Source: Pseudooceanicola sp. HF7 (GTDB lineage Bacteria > Pseudomonadota > Alphaproteobacteria > Rhodobacterales > Rhodobacteraceae). From it: a stretch of DNA of 64,000 nt. A program made the translations under genes and the position numbers. Below the pieces are notes generated by a model that saw nothing but the letters and a program-made list of their open reading frames with translations, had not been told where the DNA came from and ran no database searches. Positions 52,270 through 60,893 of the stretch are shown in pieces (within the stretch, counting starts at the first letter, position 1; each line of letters begins with the position of its first letter). Where the stretch lies: the NCBI RefSeq assembly GCF_011806405.1, contig NZ_JAATOW010000018.1, forward strand, positions 1 through 64,000, read 5' to 3'.

Positions 52270-52345
52270 TGGTGGAGCCTAGGGGGATCGAACCCCTGAC
52301 CTCCTGCATGCCATGCAGGCGCTCTCCCAGCTGAGCTAAGGCCCC
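52270..52345 (-). tRNA. tRNA-Ala, anticodon GGC
   Basis: A 76-nt cloverleaf on the minus strand. The acceptor stem GGGGCCT pairs with AGGCTCC. The D arm contains AGCTCAGCTGGGAGAGC. The anticodon stem CCTGC/GCAGG encloses loop ATGGCAT, giving anticodon GGC. The T arm is GTTCGATCC-type, and CCA is encoded. It lies between the FYDLN-acid protein gene and the right-hand repeat. Confidence 0.95.
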
Positions 52346-52404
52346 GTTCCGCAAGGTCGTTTCGTTTCCGTTCGACCCTGTGCGGCGCTGTCTATGGGAA
52401 GCCC

Positions 52405-52434
52405 GGGGCGGGATCAAGCGAAAAATCGCGCCCC
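52405..52434 (-). terminator. Hairpin downstream of the FYDLN-acid protein gene
   Basis: GGGGCGGGAT and ATCGCGCCCC form a 10-bp stem with one mismatch. It lies between the stop of the minus-strand gene at 52481 and the tRNA-Ala. It may end that gene's transcript; no U-run follows on the minus strand. Confidence 0.4.
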
Positions 52435-52480
52435 TGGCCATTCGTTGTCGCAAGGTCAGTTCAACCCTGCAAACGAGGGA

Positions 52481-52804
52481 TCATTCCTCGTCGTCTGCGA
52501 CGTCCGCGATCTCGTCCAGAGAGACGTTATCGTCATCATCGTCATCGTCCAGGACGTCATCGCCCAGGTCGACATCCACGTCGTCGTCATCCAGGACCAC
52601 GTCCTCGGAATCGCTGCTGTTGGCAGCGGAGGCCTTCTTGGTGGCGGCGTCTTCGTTGTCGGCGGCGATCATGCGGCTCTTGCCCAGATCCAGCTCGACG
52701 ACTTCACCCGTGTAGGGGCTGACCACCGGGTTCTGGTTCAGGTCGTAGAACCGTTTGCCTGTGGTCGGGCAGACGCGCTTGGTGCCCCATTCTTCCTTGG
52801 GCAT
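52481..52804 (-). CDS. FYDLN-acid family protein (TIGR02300)
   Basis: A 107-aa acidic protein. The conserved N-terminal motif KRVCPTTGKRFYDLNQNPVVSP identifies the alphaproteobacterial FYDLN-acid family. After an alanine/serine linker the tail (about 70-107) is an almost unbroken Asp/Glu run, interrupted by Val and Leu. The function is unknown. The start is set at the ATG at 52804, where the family begins MPKEEWGTKR. It is divergent from the YgjP-like gene. Confidence 0.88.
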   Translation of the reverse strand: MPKEEWGTKRVCPTTGKRFYDLNQNPVVSPYTGEVVELDLGKSRMIAADNEDAATKKASAANSSDSEDVVLDDDDVDVDLGDDVLDDDDDDDNVSLDEIADVADDEE

Positions 52805-52938
52805 TTCAGTTCCCTTCTTTGCTGAGACTCTTGTCCACAATCCGGGCCACCTGCCATAAGTGGGAAAGGGTGTCAAAACCTTTTCCCGCGCCATATCACA
52901 TGGCCGGCAGTGTCAGCATGATCGAGACAGGAGAGCAT

Positions 52939-53631
52939 ATGGGCCAGCACGTCCTGCCCGGCAACCCCCCGGTGCCCGTGACCATACGGCGTTCGGCGCG
53001 GGCGCGGCGCATTTCCCTGCGCGTATCGGCGCTGGACGGGCGGGTCACCCTGACCCTGCCAAGGCATGTGCCGGAACGCCAGGGGCTGGATTTCGCGCAT
53101 GAAAAGGCGGAGTGGCTGCGCTCCCACCTGTCTGCGCGCGGCGATGACGTGATCATCCGCCCCGGCGCGCTGATCCCCGTCGAAGGCCAGCCAAGAGAGG
53201 TGCGCGCGGGCAGCGGGCGCTCTGTCCGGCTGGGTCCGGAGACGCTTGAGATCCCCGGATCCGGCGACACCATGGGGCCGCGCCTGGCCGCCTGGCTCAA
53301 GGCGCTGGCGCGGGATCGCCTGGCAGAGGCCTCGGATCTTTACGCAGACCGGCTGGGGCGCGGCTACGCCCGGCTGACCCTGCGCGATACCCGCAGCCGC
53401 TGGGGCTCCTGCACGGCGGACGCGGGGCTGATGTATTCCTGGCGGCTGGTCATGGCCCCGCCAGAGGTGCTGGCCTATGTCGCCGCCCATGAGGTCGCGC
53501 ACCTGGCACAGATGAACCATTCGCCCGCTTTCTGGGCAGAGGTGGAACGCATCCACGGCCCCTACAAGACACAGCGCGGCTGGCTGCGGCAGAAAGGATC
53601 GGACCTGCACCGCTACCGCTTCGACGCTTGA
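52939..53631 (+). CDS. YgjP/SprT-like zinc metallopeptidase (DUF45 family)
   Basis: A 230-aa cytoplasmic zincin. The DUF45 features are VTIRRSARARRISLRVS, TRSRWGSCTADAGLMYSWRLVMAP and the zinc site HEVAH (184-188) with the third ligand at His194 (MNHSPAFW). Members act in cytoplasmic proteolysis or tRNA-associated processes, but no substrate is known here. The ATG at 52939 follows ACAGGAGAGC. A GntR regulator gene starts 31 nt downstream. Confidence 0.85.
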   Translation: MGQHVLPGNPPVPVTIRRSARARRISLRVSALDGRVTLTLPRHVPERQGLDFAHEKAEWLRSHLSARGDDVIIRPGALIPVEGQPREVRAGSGRSVRLGPETLEIPGSGDTMGPRLAAWLKALARDRLAEASDLYADRLGRGYARLTLRDTRSRWGSCTADAGLMYSWRLVMAPPEVLAYVAAHEVAHLAQMNHSPAFWAEVERIHGPYKTQRGWLRQKGSDLHRYRFDA

Positions 53632-53662
53632 CTGCAAGGCCGCCCGTGATCACAAGCATTGC

Positions 53663-54310
53663 ATGCTGCTCCAGACCCGCCCAGACCCGTCCCCCTCTGC
53701 CCATGACCGCACCTACCGCGGCCTGCGCACCCGCATCATGCACGGAGAGGTCGACCCAGGCACCGCCATGACCCTGCGCGGCATCGGCAAGGAATTCGGC
53801 GTCTCCATGACCCCGGCGCGCGAAGCGGTGCGCCGCCTGGTGGCCGAAGGGGCGCTGCAGCTTTCCAGCTCGGGCCGCGTCTCAACCCCCGATCTTTCCA
53901 ACGAGCGGATCGAGGAACTGGCCGCCCTGCGCTCGCTGATCGAGGTGGAGCTTGCCTCCCGCGCCCTGCCCCGCGCCCACATGGCGCTGATCGACCGGCT
54001 GCAGGCGATCAACGGCACGATCTCTGAAATGGTGATTTCTCACGACAGCGTCGGCTATATCCGCACCAACCTGGAATTCCACCGCACGCTCTACCTGCGC
54101 GCCCAGGCGCCGGCGATGCTGGCCATGGCGGAAACGGTCTGGCTGCAACTGGGCCCGACGATGCGCAAGCTCTATACCAAGATGCGCCGCAACGAGGCCC
54201 CGCATTTCCACCGCCACATCATCGCCGCGCTGAAGGCCGGGGATGAACCGGGGCTGCGGCTGGCCGTGCGCTCGGACGTGACGCAGGGGCTAAAGATGCT
54301 GGTGGCCTGA
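53663..54310 (+). CDS. GntR family regulator (FCD/FadR type)
   Basis: A 215-aa GntR regulator. The winged helix contains HDRTYRGLRTRIMHGEVDPG, TLRGIGKEFGVSMTPAREAVRRL and EGALQLSSSGRVSTP. The C-terminal all-helical FCD domain includes ERIEELAALRSLIEVELASRAL and a possible metal set (HRTLY, HFHRHIIAAL). It probably regulates a metabolic gene nearby such as the glycerate kinase or MFS exporter. The ligand is unknown. Confidence 0.82.
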   Translation: MLLQTRPDPSPSAHDRTYRGLRTRIMHGEVDPGTAMTLRGIGKEFGVSMTPAREAVRRLVAEGALQLSSSGRVSTPDLSNERIEELAALRSLIEVELASRALPRAHMALIDRLQAINGTISEMVISHDSVGYIRTNLEFHRTLYLRAQAPAMLAMAETVWLQLGPTMRKLYTKMRRNEAPHFHRHIIAALKAGDEPGLRLAVRSDVTQGLKMLVA

Positions 54311-54337
54311 GGCCGGATCGCCCCCTGCCCCGGCCCC

Positions 54338-55846
54338 TCAGCGCCTGCGCGGCCCGCGCCGCACCTCTTCCGCGGCATCCCGGCTCAGCATCCAGCTGTC
54401 GATCAGCGCCAGCAGCGACAGCGCCGCGATCAGCAGGAAGGCCAGCTGGAACCCCGCCGTCACGTCCTCCGGGTAGACCGACTGCCCGATGCGCCAGAAG
54501 ATCGCGCCCACCGCCACGCCCAGCGCCCGCGCCAGCTGCACGATGGTGGAAAACAGCGTATTGGCCTCCGACATCTCCGCTTGGGGCACATCTGCGAAGG
54601 CCAGGGTGTTCATCGCGGTGAACTGCATGGAGCGCACAAGGCCAGAGGCGAAAAGCACCCCCAGCAGCAGCGGAAAGCTGATGCCCGGCCCGACAAAGGA
54701 AAAGGCCAGCACCGCCAGCGTGTTGCACGCCCCCGCCCAAAGCAGCACCGTGCGGAAGCCGAAGCGGCGCAGCAGCGGCGTGGTCAGGGGCTTCATGGCG
54801 ATATTGCCCGCGAAGATCGCGGTCATCATCAGGCCGGCGCGAAAGGCGCTCCAGCCGAAGGCCAGCTGGAAGAAGATCGGCAGCAAAAAGGGCGTGGCAT
54901 TGATCGACAGCCGGAAGATCGACCCGCCCAGCACCGGGACCCGAAAGGTGGCAAAGCGCATGGCGCCGAACTGCAGGATCGGATGGTCGCTGCGCCGCAG
55001 GTGGCGGTAGCCCAGCGCCAGCAGGCCCAGCCCGCCCCCGCCCAGCAGCGCCACCAGCCCCCAGGAAGGGACCTTGGCCCCCATGCTCTCAGCCGCGAAG
55101 AGGATGCAGAACAGCGCCGGCGCGATCAGGGCAAAGCCCAGCCAGTCAAAGCGCCGCCCCGGGTCACGCTCCAGCCGGGGCAGCAGGCGCAGGGCGGCGG
55201 TGATGGCGATCAGGCCCAGCGGCAGGTTCAGCCAGAAGATCCAGCGCCAGCCTGCGCTGTCGATGACCAGCCCGCCCAGCGGCGGCCCCAGGACCGGCGC
55301 CACCAGCCCCGGCCAGGTCAGCAGGGCAATCACCCCCATCAGCCGGTCCTTCGGCGTCAGACTGAGCACCACGTAGCGCCCCACGGGCACCATCATCGCC
55401 CCGCCCAGCCCCTGCAGGATCCGCGCCGCGATGAACTGCGGCAGGCTCCGGCTGAACCCGCACAGCAAAGAGGCCAGGGTGAAAAGGCAGATGGCGATCA
55501 GGAAGATGCGCCGCGCCCCGAACCGCCGCGCCGCCCAGCCCGACACCGGGATGAAGACCCCCACGGTCAGGATATAGGCGCTGACGCCCAGGTTCAGCTC
55601 CACCGGGCGCACGCCAAAGCTCTCGGCCATGGCCGGAATGGCCGGCGTGATCACCGAGGCATCGAGGTTCTGCATGAAGAAGGTGCCCGCGATCAGCAGC
55701 GGCAGGGCCACCTGTCCCGGCTCGAAACCCATCCGGCGGACCAGCCCGTCCGTCATGGCCGGGCGGCGCGCGGAGGCAGCCGGATGCGCCCCCTCGTGCG
55801 GACTCTCTTCCCGGCTCTCGGTTGGGCCCTCATCCTGCGATTTCAT
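54338..55846 (-). CDS. MFS transporter, DHA2/EmrB-type drug exporter
   Basis: A 502-aa membrane protein with about 14 helices. DHA2 features include LDASVITPAIPAMAESFGV, SGWAARRFGARRIFL (loop 2-3 motif) and RILQGLGGAMMVPVGR (motif B), then the motif-C region GLVAPVLGPPLGGLVID. The ATG at 55846 follows AGGAGG at 12 nt; it adds a ~30-residue charged tail before the first helix. A later ATG at 55756 lacks such a site. The predicted role is proton-driven export of hydrophobic compounds. Confidence 0.82.
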   Translation of the reverse strand: MKSQDEGPTESREESPHEGAHPAASARRPAMTDGLVRRMGFEPGQVALPLLIAGTFFMQNLDASVITPAIPAMAESFGVRPVELNLGVSAYILTVGVFIPVSGWAARRFGARRIFLIAICLFTLASLLCGFSRSLPQFIAARILQGLGGAMMVPVGRYVVLSLTPKDRLMGVIALLTWPGLVAPVLGPPLGGLVIDSAGWRWIFWLNLPLGLIAITAALRLLPRLERDPGRRFDWLGFALIAPALFCILFAAESMGAKVPSWGLVALLGGGGLGLLALGYRHLRRSDHPILQFGAMRFATFRVPVLGGSIFRLSINATPFLLPIFFQLAFGWSAFRAGLMMTAIFAGNIAMKPLTTPLLRRFGFRTVLLWAGACNTLAVLAFSFVGPGISFPLLLGVLFASGLVRSMQFTAMNTLAFADVPQAEMSEANTLFSTIVQLARALGVAVGAIFWRIGQSVYPEDVTAGFQLAFLLIAALSLLALIDSWMLSRDAAEEVRRGPRRR

Positions 55847-55985
55847 GACGGACCCGGACCTCCTGGACGACCTGCTCCGCTCCGGACCTAGAGCGCGCGG
55901 GAGCGAAGGAAAAGGGCATCCCCGCGGATGCCCCCTTTTCCGAATACCCCGGCGCAAGGCACCGCCGCCCGCGCCGGGCGCGCGC

Positions 55986-57254
55986 CTATTCCACCAGGAT
56001 GGCGCGGAAATCGTTCACGTTGGTGCCGGTGGGCCCGGGGGCAAAGATCAGCCCGGCGGCTTCGAAGGCGGTATAGGCATCGTTGCGCGCCAGCGCCTCA
56101 GCGGGATCGACGCCTGCGCTGCGCATCTCCGCCGCGGTGGTGCCATCGGCAAAGGCGCCGGCGTTGTCCTCGGATCCGTCGATGCCGTCGGTATCGGCGG
56201 CAATCGCGGAAACCCCCTCCATCCCCTCGATCTCAAGCGCGAAGGACAGCAGGAATTCCGTGTTGCGCCCGCCCCGGCCCTTGCCGCGCAGGGTGACCGT
56301 GGTCTCGCCCCCCGACAGGATCAGCACCGGCGCCCGGAAGGGCCGGTCGCGCAGGCGCACCTCGCGCGCGATGGATGCCAGGACGCGCGCAACCTCGCGC
56401 GCCTCGCCCTCCATCGAATCGGACAGGATGACCGTCGGCAGGCGCTCTACCCCGGCCATGCAAGCCGCCGCCTCGAGCGAGCGCGCGGCCGAGGCGATCA
56501 CCACGGCGCTGTTGGCAGGGAAATCCGCAGGGTCCGGCGCATCCTCGCCCGCCTCTTCCAGGAAAATACGGATGCGCTCGGGCAGCGCGATCTGGTAATT
56601 GCGCACCGCCGCCATCGCATCGGCACGGGTCTTGGCGCAGGGCACCGTGGGGCCGGACGCCACCTCGGCCGGATCGTCGCCAGGCACGTCCGACACGATC
56701 AGAGAGGTCACCTTCGCCGGGGCGGCAATCGCCGCCAGCCGCCCACCCTTCACGCGGCTGACCTGCTTGCGAATGGCGTTCATCGCCCCGATCGGCGCGC
56801 CGGAAGACAGCAGCGCATTGTTCAGCGCCTGCTCGTCCTCAAGCGTCAGCCCCTCGGGCGGCGCGGCCAGCAGGGCAGAGCCACCCCCGGTGATCAGGGC
56901 CACCACCTGGTCATCCTCTCCCAGCCCGTCCAGCAGCGCCACGACCTTTTCGGTCGCCGCGGCACCGGCGGCGTCGGGCACAGGGTGGCTTGCTTCCAGG
57001 ACCTCGAAATTCTCGCAGCTGACCGCGTAGCCGTAGCGCGTGACGACGATCCCCTCCAGCGCACCATGCCCGGCCCCGGCCCAGGCCTGCTCGAAGGCGC
57101 GCGCCAGCTGCGCCGCGCCCTTGCCCGCCCCGATGACCACGGTACGCCCCGCGACGGGCTCCGGCAGGTTCCCCTTGAGTGCCTCGACCGGATCAGCCGC
57201 CGCGACGGCGGCCTCGAACAGGCGGGTGAAACGCGCGCGGGTGTTCTGCTGCAT
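55986..57254 (-). CDS. Glycerate 2-kinase (MOFRL family)
   Basis: A 422-aa DUF4147/MOFRL kinase phosphorylating D-glycerate at C2 (or hydroxypyruvate reductase-associated TtuD type). Family blocks are VVIGAGKGAAQLARAFEQ, ITGGGSALLAAPPEGL, NAIRKQVSRVKGGRLA, SDVPGDDPAEVASGPT, LSGGETTVTLRGKGRGGRNTEFLL and AADTDGIDGSEDNAGA. Full length for the family. It acts in glycolate/glyoxylate or sugar-acid breakdown. A long inverted repeat separates it from the upstream LLM oxidoreductase gene. Confidence 0.9.
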   Translation of the reverse strand: MQQNTRARFTRLFEAAVAAADPVEALKGNLPEPVAGRTVVIGAGKGAAQLARAFEQAWAGAGHGALEGIVVTRYGYAVSCENFEVLEASHPVPDAAGAAATEKVVALLDGLGEDDQVVALITGGGSALLAAPPEGLTLEDEQALNNALLSSGAPIGAMNAIRKQVSRVKGGRLAAIAAPAKVTSLIVSDVPGDDPAEVASGPTVPCAKTRADAMAAVRNYQIALPERIRIFLEEAGEDAPDPADFPANSAVVIASAARSLEAAACMAGVERLPTVILSDSMEGEAREVARVLASIAREVRLRDRPFRAPVLILSGGETTVTLRGKGRGGRNTEFLLSFALEIEGMEGVSAIAADTDGIDGSEDNAGAFADGTTAAEMRSAGVDPAEALARNDAYTAFEAAGLIFAPGPTGTNVNDFRAILVE

Positions 57255-57375
57255 GGGAGTGTGTTCCTTTCCGGGGATCTTTCAGGCGACATTATGCACC
57301 TCCCACCCGGAGGTCCAATGCCGGCACCCGGAAAAAGCGGTGAAGGGGGCCTTGCCCCCCGACGCTGCCGCGTCT

Positions 57376-57443
57376 CCCCCCAAAGTATTTGCGGCCAGAT
57401 GAATGAAGGATCCCATTTCATCTGGCCCGAAATACTTCGGGGG
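57376..57443. repeat. Long imperfect inverted repeat between LLM oxidoreductase and glycerate kinase genes
   Basis: Arms CCCCCCAAAGTATTTGCGGC continuing to CAGATGAA (57376-57403) and TTCATCTGGCCCGAAATACT continuing to TCGGGGG (57417-57443) match with only a few mismatches and a 13-nt loop. In RNA this would form a ~27-bp hairpin. It lies 30 nt after the oxidoreductase gene. It may be a terminator or a dispersed intergenic repeat of this genome. Confidence 0.7.
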
Positions 57444-57472
57444 AGTCCCCGCAGGGGACGGGGGCTGGCCCC

Positions 57473-58501
57473 CTAGCCCGCCTTGCGCAATTCGGGCGCG
57501 ACCTTTGTGCCCAGCACCTCGATGGCCTTCATCATCTCGGCATGGTCTATCACGCCGATGGCCATCTGCATGGTCACCCGGTCAAAGCCGATATCCTCTT
57601 TCAGGCTCAGGATCTTGTCCGTCACCTGCGCGGGCGAGCCCACGAAAAGCGCCCCTTCCGGGGACATGGAGGCATCGTATTGCGCCCGGCTTTGCGGCGG
57701 CCAGCCGCGCTCGCGGCCGATCTGGTCCATGACCGCTTTCTGTGCGGGGAAGAAGAGGTCCGCCGCGCGCTTGCCGTCCTCGCCCACGAAACCGTGCACG
57801 TTGAGAGAGACGCGCGCCGTGTCGGCGTTTTCCGCCTGTTCGGCCGCGCGCCGGTAGAGATCCGCGAGCGGGGCGAAGCGGCGGGGTTGTCCACCGATGA
57901 TCGCCAGCGCCAGCGGCGCGCCGTAGGCCCCTGCGCGCACCATGGACTGCGGCGTGCCCCCGGCGGCGATCCAGATCGGCAGGTTTCCCTTCACCGGTTC
58001 GGGATAGACCCCCAGGCCCTCGACCTTCTGGGTGAACTCCGTGCCCGGCCAGTTCAGCGCCCCGCCATCGTTGATCGCCATCAGCATGGCGAGCTTTTCC
58101 TCGAAGAGCGCGTCGTAATCCTTCAGGTCGTAGCCGAACAGCGGGAAGCTCTCGATGAAGGAGCCCCGCCCCACCATCAGCTCTGCCCGCCCGTCCGACA
58201 GGTTATCGAGCGTGGCGAACTGCTGGTAGACCCGCACCGGATCATCCGAGCTCAGCACCGAGACGGCAGAGGACAGGCGAATGGATTTCGTGCTGCGCGC
58301 CGCCCCGGCCAGCACGGTGGCGGGCGCGGAGATCGCGTAATTGGGCCGGTGATGTTCCCCCAGCCCGAAGACATCCAGCCCGACCTGGTCGGCCAGCTCG
58401 ATTTCTTCCATGAGGTTCTTCAAGCGCTGGTGGGCGTTGACCTTTGCCCCCGTCGCAGGATCCGTGCCGACATCGCCGAAGGTGTAAAGACCGATTTCCA
58501 T
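57473..58501 (-). CDS. LLM class flavin-dependent oxidoreductase
   Basis: A 342-aa luciferase-like monooxygenase family protein. It opens MEIGLYTFGDVGTD and has DVFGLGEHHRPNYAISAP, SAVSVLSSDDPVRVYQQFATLDNLS, GRAELMVGRGSFIESFPLFG and LPIWIAAGGTPQS. It would use FMNH2 or F420-like flavin to oxidise an unknown substrate. The ATG at 58501 is 6 nt from AGGAGG, which settles the start. It is upstream of the glycerate kinase gene but separated by the inverted repeat. Confidence 0.88.
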   Translation of the reverse strand: MEIGLYTFGDVGTDPATGAKVNAHQRLKNLMEEIELADQVGLDVFGLGEHHRPNYAISAPATVLAGAARSTKSIRLSSAVSVLSSDDPVRVYQQFATLDNLSDGRAELMVGRGSFIESFPLFGYDLKDYDALFEEKLAMLMAINDGGALNWPGTEFTQKVEGLGVYPEPVKGNLPIWIAAGGTPQSMVRAGAYGAPLALAIIGGQPRRFAPLADLYRRAAEQAENADTARVSLNVHGFVGEDGKRAADLFFPAQKAVMDQIGRERGWPPQSRAQYDASMSPEGALFVGSPAQVTDKILSLKEDIGFDRVTMQMAIGVIDHAEMMKAIEVLGTKVAPELRKAG

Positions 58502-58592
58502 GCGTTCCTCCTGTGTTGCCAAGGCATCTAGGCCGGCGGAGCGCTGCGGGCCAGCGGAAGGGGCGCACAGGTGCTGTGCAGCCCCGCGCGGC

Positions 58593-59216
58593 TCAGGAGC
58601 CGTTGCCGCCCATCCAGCGGTGCAGGCGGCTTTCGGCCCGGTCCACGCCGTCTTCGGCCTTGTCGAACAGCGGATCGATCCGGCGGGCGCGGAAGCGCAG
58701 CCAGCGCACTCGGATCGCCCAGAACAGCGCCAGGAAGACCAGGATGATCACGATGTTCAGCCAGGGGATCGCGCTGTAATCCGGACCCGAGACCGGCTTG
58801 ATCGCCACCGCGTTGGGGAAGATCGAGATGAACTCGTTCCGCCAGCCGTAATGGGTGATGGAGGCCCACTGCGGATTGGCCGAGGTGGATTTCAGATCCG
58901 CCGCCTCGGTCTGCAGGTTGTTGGTGTCGAACTTGAAATAGGGCGGCCAGCCCCAGCCGGTGTCCTCGTTGCGGTAGACCATCGGCTTGCCGTTGGCGCG
59001 GATGGTCTGGATGAAGAAGACATCCCGGTTGCTGGTCCCCACCGCGTTGCCGGTATCGGCCTTGGCCCAGAAGATCGAGTTCTCTCCGCCGTAATCCACC
59101 CGCCGCTCGAAGGTATCGGTCACCCGCACCACGTCGTGCTGGGGCAGGGTATAATGGAAGACGGCAGCCACGAAGAGGATCAGGATCGTCCAGATGGCCC
59201 ATTTCACGTAACGCAT
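58593..59216 (-). CDS. DUF1523 family membrane protein
   Basis: A 207-aa protein with membrane helices at the N-terminus (MRYVKWAIWTILILFVAAVFHY) and near the C-terminus (IPWLNIVIILVFLALFWAIRV), enclosing a ~130-residue periplasmic domain with RVTDTFERRVDYGGENSIFW and DVFFIQTIRANGKPMVYRNE. This is the DUF1523 pattern, whose function is unknown. It is the last gene of a minus-strand run of conserved unknowns, 12 nt after an 88-aa membrane protein gene. Confidence 0.82.
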   Translation of the reverse strand: MRYVKWAIWTILILFVAAVFHYTLPQHDVVRVTDTFERRVDYGGENSIFWAKADTGNAVGTSNRDVFFIQTIRANGKPMVYRNEDTGWGWPPYFKFDTNNLQTEAADLKSTSANPQWASITHYGWRNEFISIFPNAVAIKPVSGPDYSAIPWLNIVIILVFLALFWAIRVRWLRFRARRIDPLFDKAEDGVDRAESRLHRWMGGNGS

Positions 59217-59228
59217 TGCGCGGCACTC

Positions 59229-59495
59229 CTACATGTAGTTCACGGCGTATATGATGAAGGCGACGATGGCCACCGGCAGGATGTAGATCAGCAGGATCAG
59301 GTGCCGCCGGAAGCTGTCATCATAGTCTTCCAGCCCCTGCTCAACGTAGTCCTCCATCGGGCCGGGCAACCCCTCTTCCCGCCATTCGCGCTCCAGCTTC
59401 TGGCGCCGCTTGCGACGGGACCAGAAGGAGACGGCGATATAGGCGACGGAGAGCACCAGGAAGAGCACGAAGGCCAGGCGGAACAGGGCAAACAT
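59229..59495 (-). CDS. Small two-helix membrane protein
   Basis: An 88-aa protein with an N-terminal helix (LFRLAFVLFLVLSVAYIAVSF), a charged middle (RRKRRQKLEREWREEGLPGP, then EDYVEQGLEDYDDSF) and a C-terminal helix (LILLIYILPVAIVAFIIYAV). Both termini are probably on the outside, with the charged loop in the cytoplasm. It directly abuts the DUF6638-like gene (ATG right after its stop) and precedes the DUF1523 gene by 12 nt. No family is recognised. Confidence 0.75.
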   Translation of the reverse strand: MFALFRLAFVLFLVLSVAYIAVSFWSRRKRRQKLEREWREEGLPGPMEDYVEQGLEDYDDSFRRHLILLIYILPVAIVAFIIYAVNYM

Positions 59496-60893
59496 CTAGC
59501 GCACCCTCCCCAGGCTGGACCAGGGGCCGACACGGCGCAGGCGCTCCTCGGCCTTGTGCTCCTCATCTTTTCGTTGGGCGGCCTGTTCCGCGGCGCGGGC
59601 GCGATCCCAGGGGCCCTCAGTCGCCTCCGGTTCGCGCACCAGCGGGTCATCGGCGCCGAAAAGCTGGGCCCGCGCGCCGGCCTTGTCGGCCATGTATTCG
59701 CGGCTGAGGTACTCCACCGCATAGGCCTGCCGCGTCTCCGACCAGCCCCGGAAAGCCCGGTAGAAGGCCGACTTGTGACAGATGAAGAGCTGGCGGAAAT
59801 CCTTCGGACACAGCTCTGACAGCAGCTGGTTCACCAGGGCCTTCGCCGGGCCGGGCGCAGCACGCAGGGTGTAGAAATAGGCCGGGTCCGCAGAGGTGAC
59901 GCGCGGCCAGGGCGCGCCCTCCTCGGCCCAGGCCACCATGCGCGACAGGTCCGTGTATTCAGGCGGCAATTTATCCGCATGGGCGCGCGCGATGCGGCGC
60001 AGATCGCCCCGCGTGGTGCCCTCAAGCGGGATGCCCGCGCCATCGGCCATGTCCACCAGGATGAAATCCATCTTCTGGCGCAGCACCGCCGCCGCGCCTG
60101 CGCCCTTCTGCCTGATGATGGGCTCTACCAGCCCCTGCTCATCCAGGAAGCGCGCCAGGGCCTTGCGATCGGACAGGGCGATTGCGCGCTCCGGCATCTC
60201 GGCGGGCACATCCGCCCCGATCACCGTGCCGGCGGCGCGAAAGACGTAAAGCCCGCCGAAATGCGAGGTCCAGAAATCCGGCTGGTCGAACTCCGCATGG
60301 CCCAGCGTGACCGGGTTGCGCGCGATATCGCCCGTGCGCTCCGCGACGGAGATCATCTGCGCGATCAGCAGGTCATCGAACCAGGCGTCCTCTTCCTGCA
60401 GGAACCGGTCCGACAGCCGCCCCAGCTCTGCCGCGTCGCGCAGGGTGCCCTTGGTCGTGTCGGCCTCGATCCGGATCTTGCGGATATCCAGAAGCCGCGC
60501 GGGATCCGCGACCGAGAAGACGGAATTCACCAGCTCTCCCGCCACCGCATCCCGGGCGGTCAGCGCGAAGAGCTGGTCCTCGTTGGCGGCGATGAACTGC
60601 TTGAGGATCCCGCGCGAGGTGGAGAAGGTCGCATCCAGCAGCGGCGCCCCCTGCTGGCGCGTGGTCAGCAGGATGAACTGGCGGTTGCAGCCCAGGTGGT
60701 TGAGGTAAAGCGGATCGCCCAGCTCATCCCCCACCTCGGGCGAGAAGCCGGAGATATCGATGTGGAAATCGCTGAGCGCCGTGCGCTTGCCCGTCAGATG
60801 CTCCAGCGCGCGGTTGTAGCGGTCGATCAGCGCGGGGCTGTCGATATGGATGAGGTTGCCGAACATCAGGCCGGAGCGGATGAGGGGGGTCAT
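59496..60893 (-). CDS. DUF6638-like protein of unknown function
   Basis: A 465-aa soluble protein beginning MTPLIRSGLMFGNLIHIDSP. Other recognisable stretches are DFHIDISGFSPEVGDELGDP, YLNHLGCNRQFILLTTRQQG and FHKSAFYRAFRGW-like CHKSAFYRAFRGWSETRQAY. I associate it with DUF6638 proteins found beside an AAA+ ATPase in Rhodobacterales; this rests on memory. The ATG at 60893 follows GGGAGGTGA, and 88 in-frame residues upstream are low-complexity. The charged C-terminal ~45 residues may form a helix. Confidence 0.65.
   Translation of the reverse strand: MTPLIRSGLMFGNLIHIDSPALIDRYNRALEHLTGKRTALSDFHIDISGFSPEVGDELGDPLYLNHLGCNRQFILLTTRQQGAPLLDATFSTSRGILKQFIAANEDQLFALTARDAVAGELVNSVFSVADPARLLDIRKIRIEADTTKGTLRDAAELGRLSDRFLQEEDAWFDDLLIAQMISVAERTGDIARNPVTLGHAEFDQPDFWTSHFGGLYVFRAAGTVIGADVPAEMPERAIALSDRKALARFLDEQGLVEPIIRQKGAGAAAVLRQKMDFILVDMADGAGIPLEGTTRGDLRRIARAHADKLPPEYTDLSRMVAWAEEGAPWPRVTSADPAYFYTLRAAPGPAKALVNQLLSELCPKDFRQLFICHKSAFYRAFRGWSETRQAYAVEYLSREYMADKAGARAQLFGADDPLVREPEATEGPWDRARAAEQAAQRKDEEHKAEERLRRVGPWSSLGRVR

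Noticed and set aside
57376-57443. The long inverted repeat as a MITE with target-site duplication
   Set aside because: I could not identify flanking direct repeats or a transposase-linked end; terminator or dispersed palindrome is simpler.
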